This document shows, in pieces, positions 28,574-28,664 of a stretch of 28,664 bases of DNA. Every line of letters begins with the position of its first letter. The stretch's first letter is position 1. Both the position numbers and the translations under genes were made by a program. Location of the stretch: positions 1-28,664 of the IMG/VR virus record IMGVR_UViG_3300032213_001468. The stretch is one strand, 5' to 3'. The DNA comes from a virus. The notes beneath the pieces were generated by a model. It worked only from the letters and a program-made list of their open reading frames with translations. It was not told the origin of the DNA and did not search any database.

Positions 28574-28664
28574 TGTTTCAAACCTCTGTAATTTTTGAGC
28601 GCAATTACAATTCAATTGCCGAGGTTATAGTCAATCAAGGTGGGACAAGTTCGGGAAAGACTTA
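28542..28664. repeat. Right copy of 123-bp terminal direct repeat (circular closure)
   Basis: Identical to 1-123. It contains the end of terS and the first 92 bases of terL (ATG at 28573), so the large terminase gene seen here is a partial duplicate of the complete copy starting at 32. It should be removed when the genome is closed. Confidence 0.93.

Noticed and set aside
28542-28664. Physical direct terminal repeat of virion DNA
   Set aside because: 123 bases lying across a coding junction, with no separate sequence content, fits assembly overlap of a circular map; packaging type cannot be inferred.

Overview
The window is one complete, circularly closed small tailed-phage genome, most likely a siphovirus of a Bacteroidota host. 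Its first 123 bases recur exactly as its last 123 bases, so the unit genome is 28,541 bp and the small terminase gene at the right end runs straight into the large terminase gene at the left end. The host is inferred from promoters with the Bacteroidota pattern (TTTG, 19 bp, TAnnTTTG), from sparse Shine-Dalgarno use, and from structural proteins typical of Bacteroidota phages. All genes lie on the + strand and most overlap by ATGA or similar, so there are few long transcription units. I see no integrase, DNA polymerase or classical repressor gene.

Structural half (about 28124 through the closure to 17050): terS and terL; a tail assembly chaperone pair apparently joined by a -1 frameshift at a 9-T run; a gp10-like connector; two large tail/baseplate-type proteins; the tape measure; an XkdF-type protease, scaffold and HK97-fold major capsid protein, followed by a strong terminator; a probable tail tube protein, also followed by a strong terminator; a small virion protein; a portal with a fused HTH and MuF-like tail; a DUF6712-like connector; a second connector or tail-completion protein; a tail fibre; a 47-aa gene; and two small membrane proteins (holin candidates). 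Tail genes precede head genes. A strong terminator at 17123-17159 closes this half.

Non-structural half (17201 to 28124): three canonical promoters (17201, 18688, 23412) start short operons. The first carries small unknown genes, two tandem paralogues with perfect Shine-Dalgarno sites, and an M15-type endolysin. The second carries an ERF single-strand annealing protein, HTH and HNH proteins and small unknown genes. A fourth promoter with a palindromic operator drives a structured leader and a winged-helix replication initiator whose coding sequence contains 12-bp iterons (candidate origin). The region from 23412 on holds two unusual tRNA-like elements, a DUF1064 nuclease, a calcineurin-like phosphoesterase, a small protein with an SSB-like C-terminus, a small sigma-like factor, a membrane protein, a HAD hydrolase and small unknown genes leading back to the terminase.

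The most notable unexplained items are the pair of tRNA-like elements with identical acceptor/T-arm halves but aberrant middles (23726-23979), a predicted 7-nt loop-loop kissing RNA in the leader of the replication gene (21782-21849), and a repeated 28-bp element upstream of late genes that could be a phage-specific promoter for the phage's own sigma-like factor.
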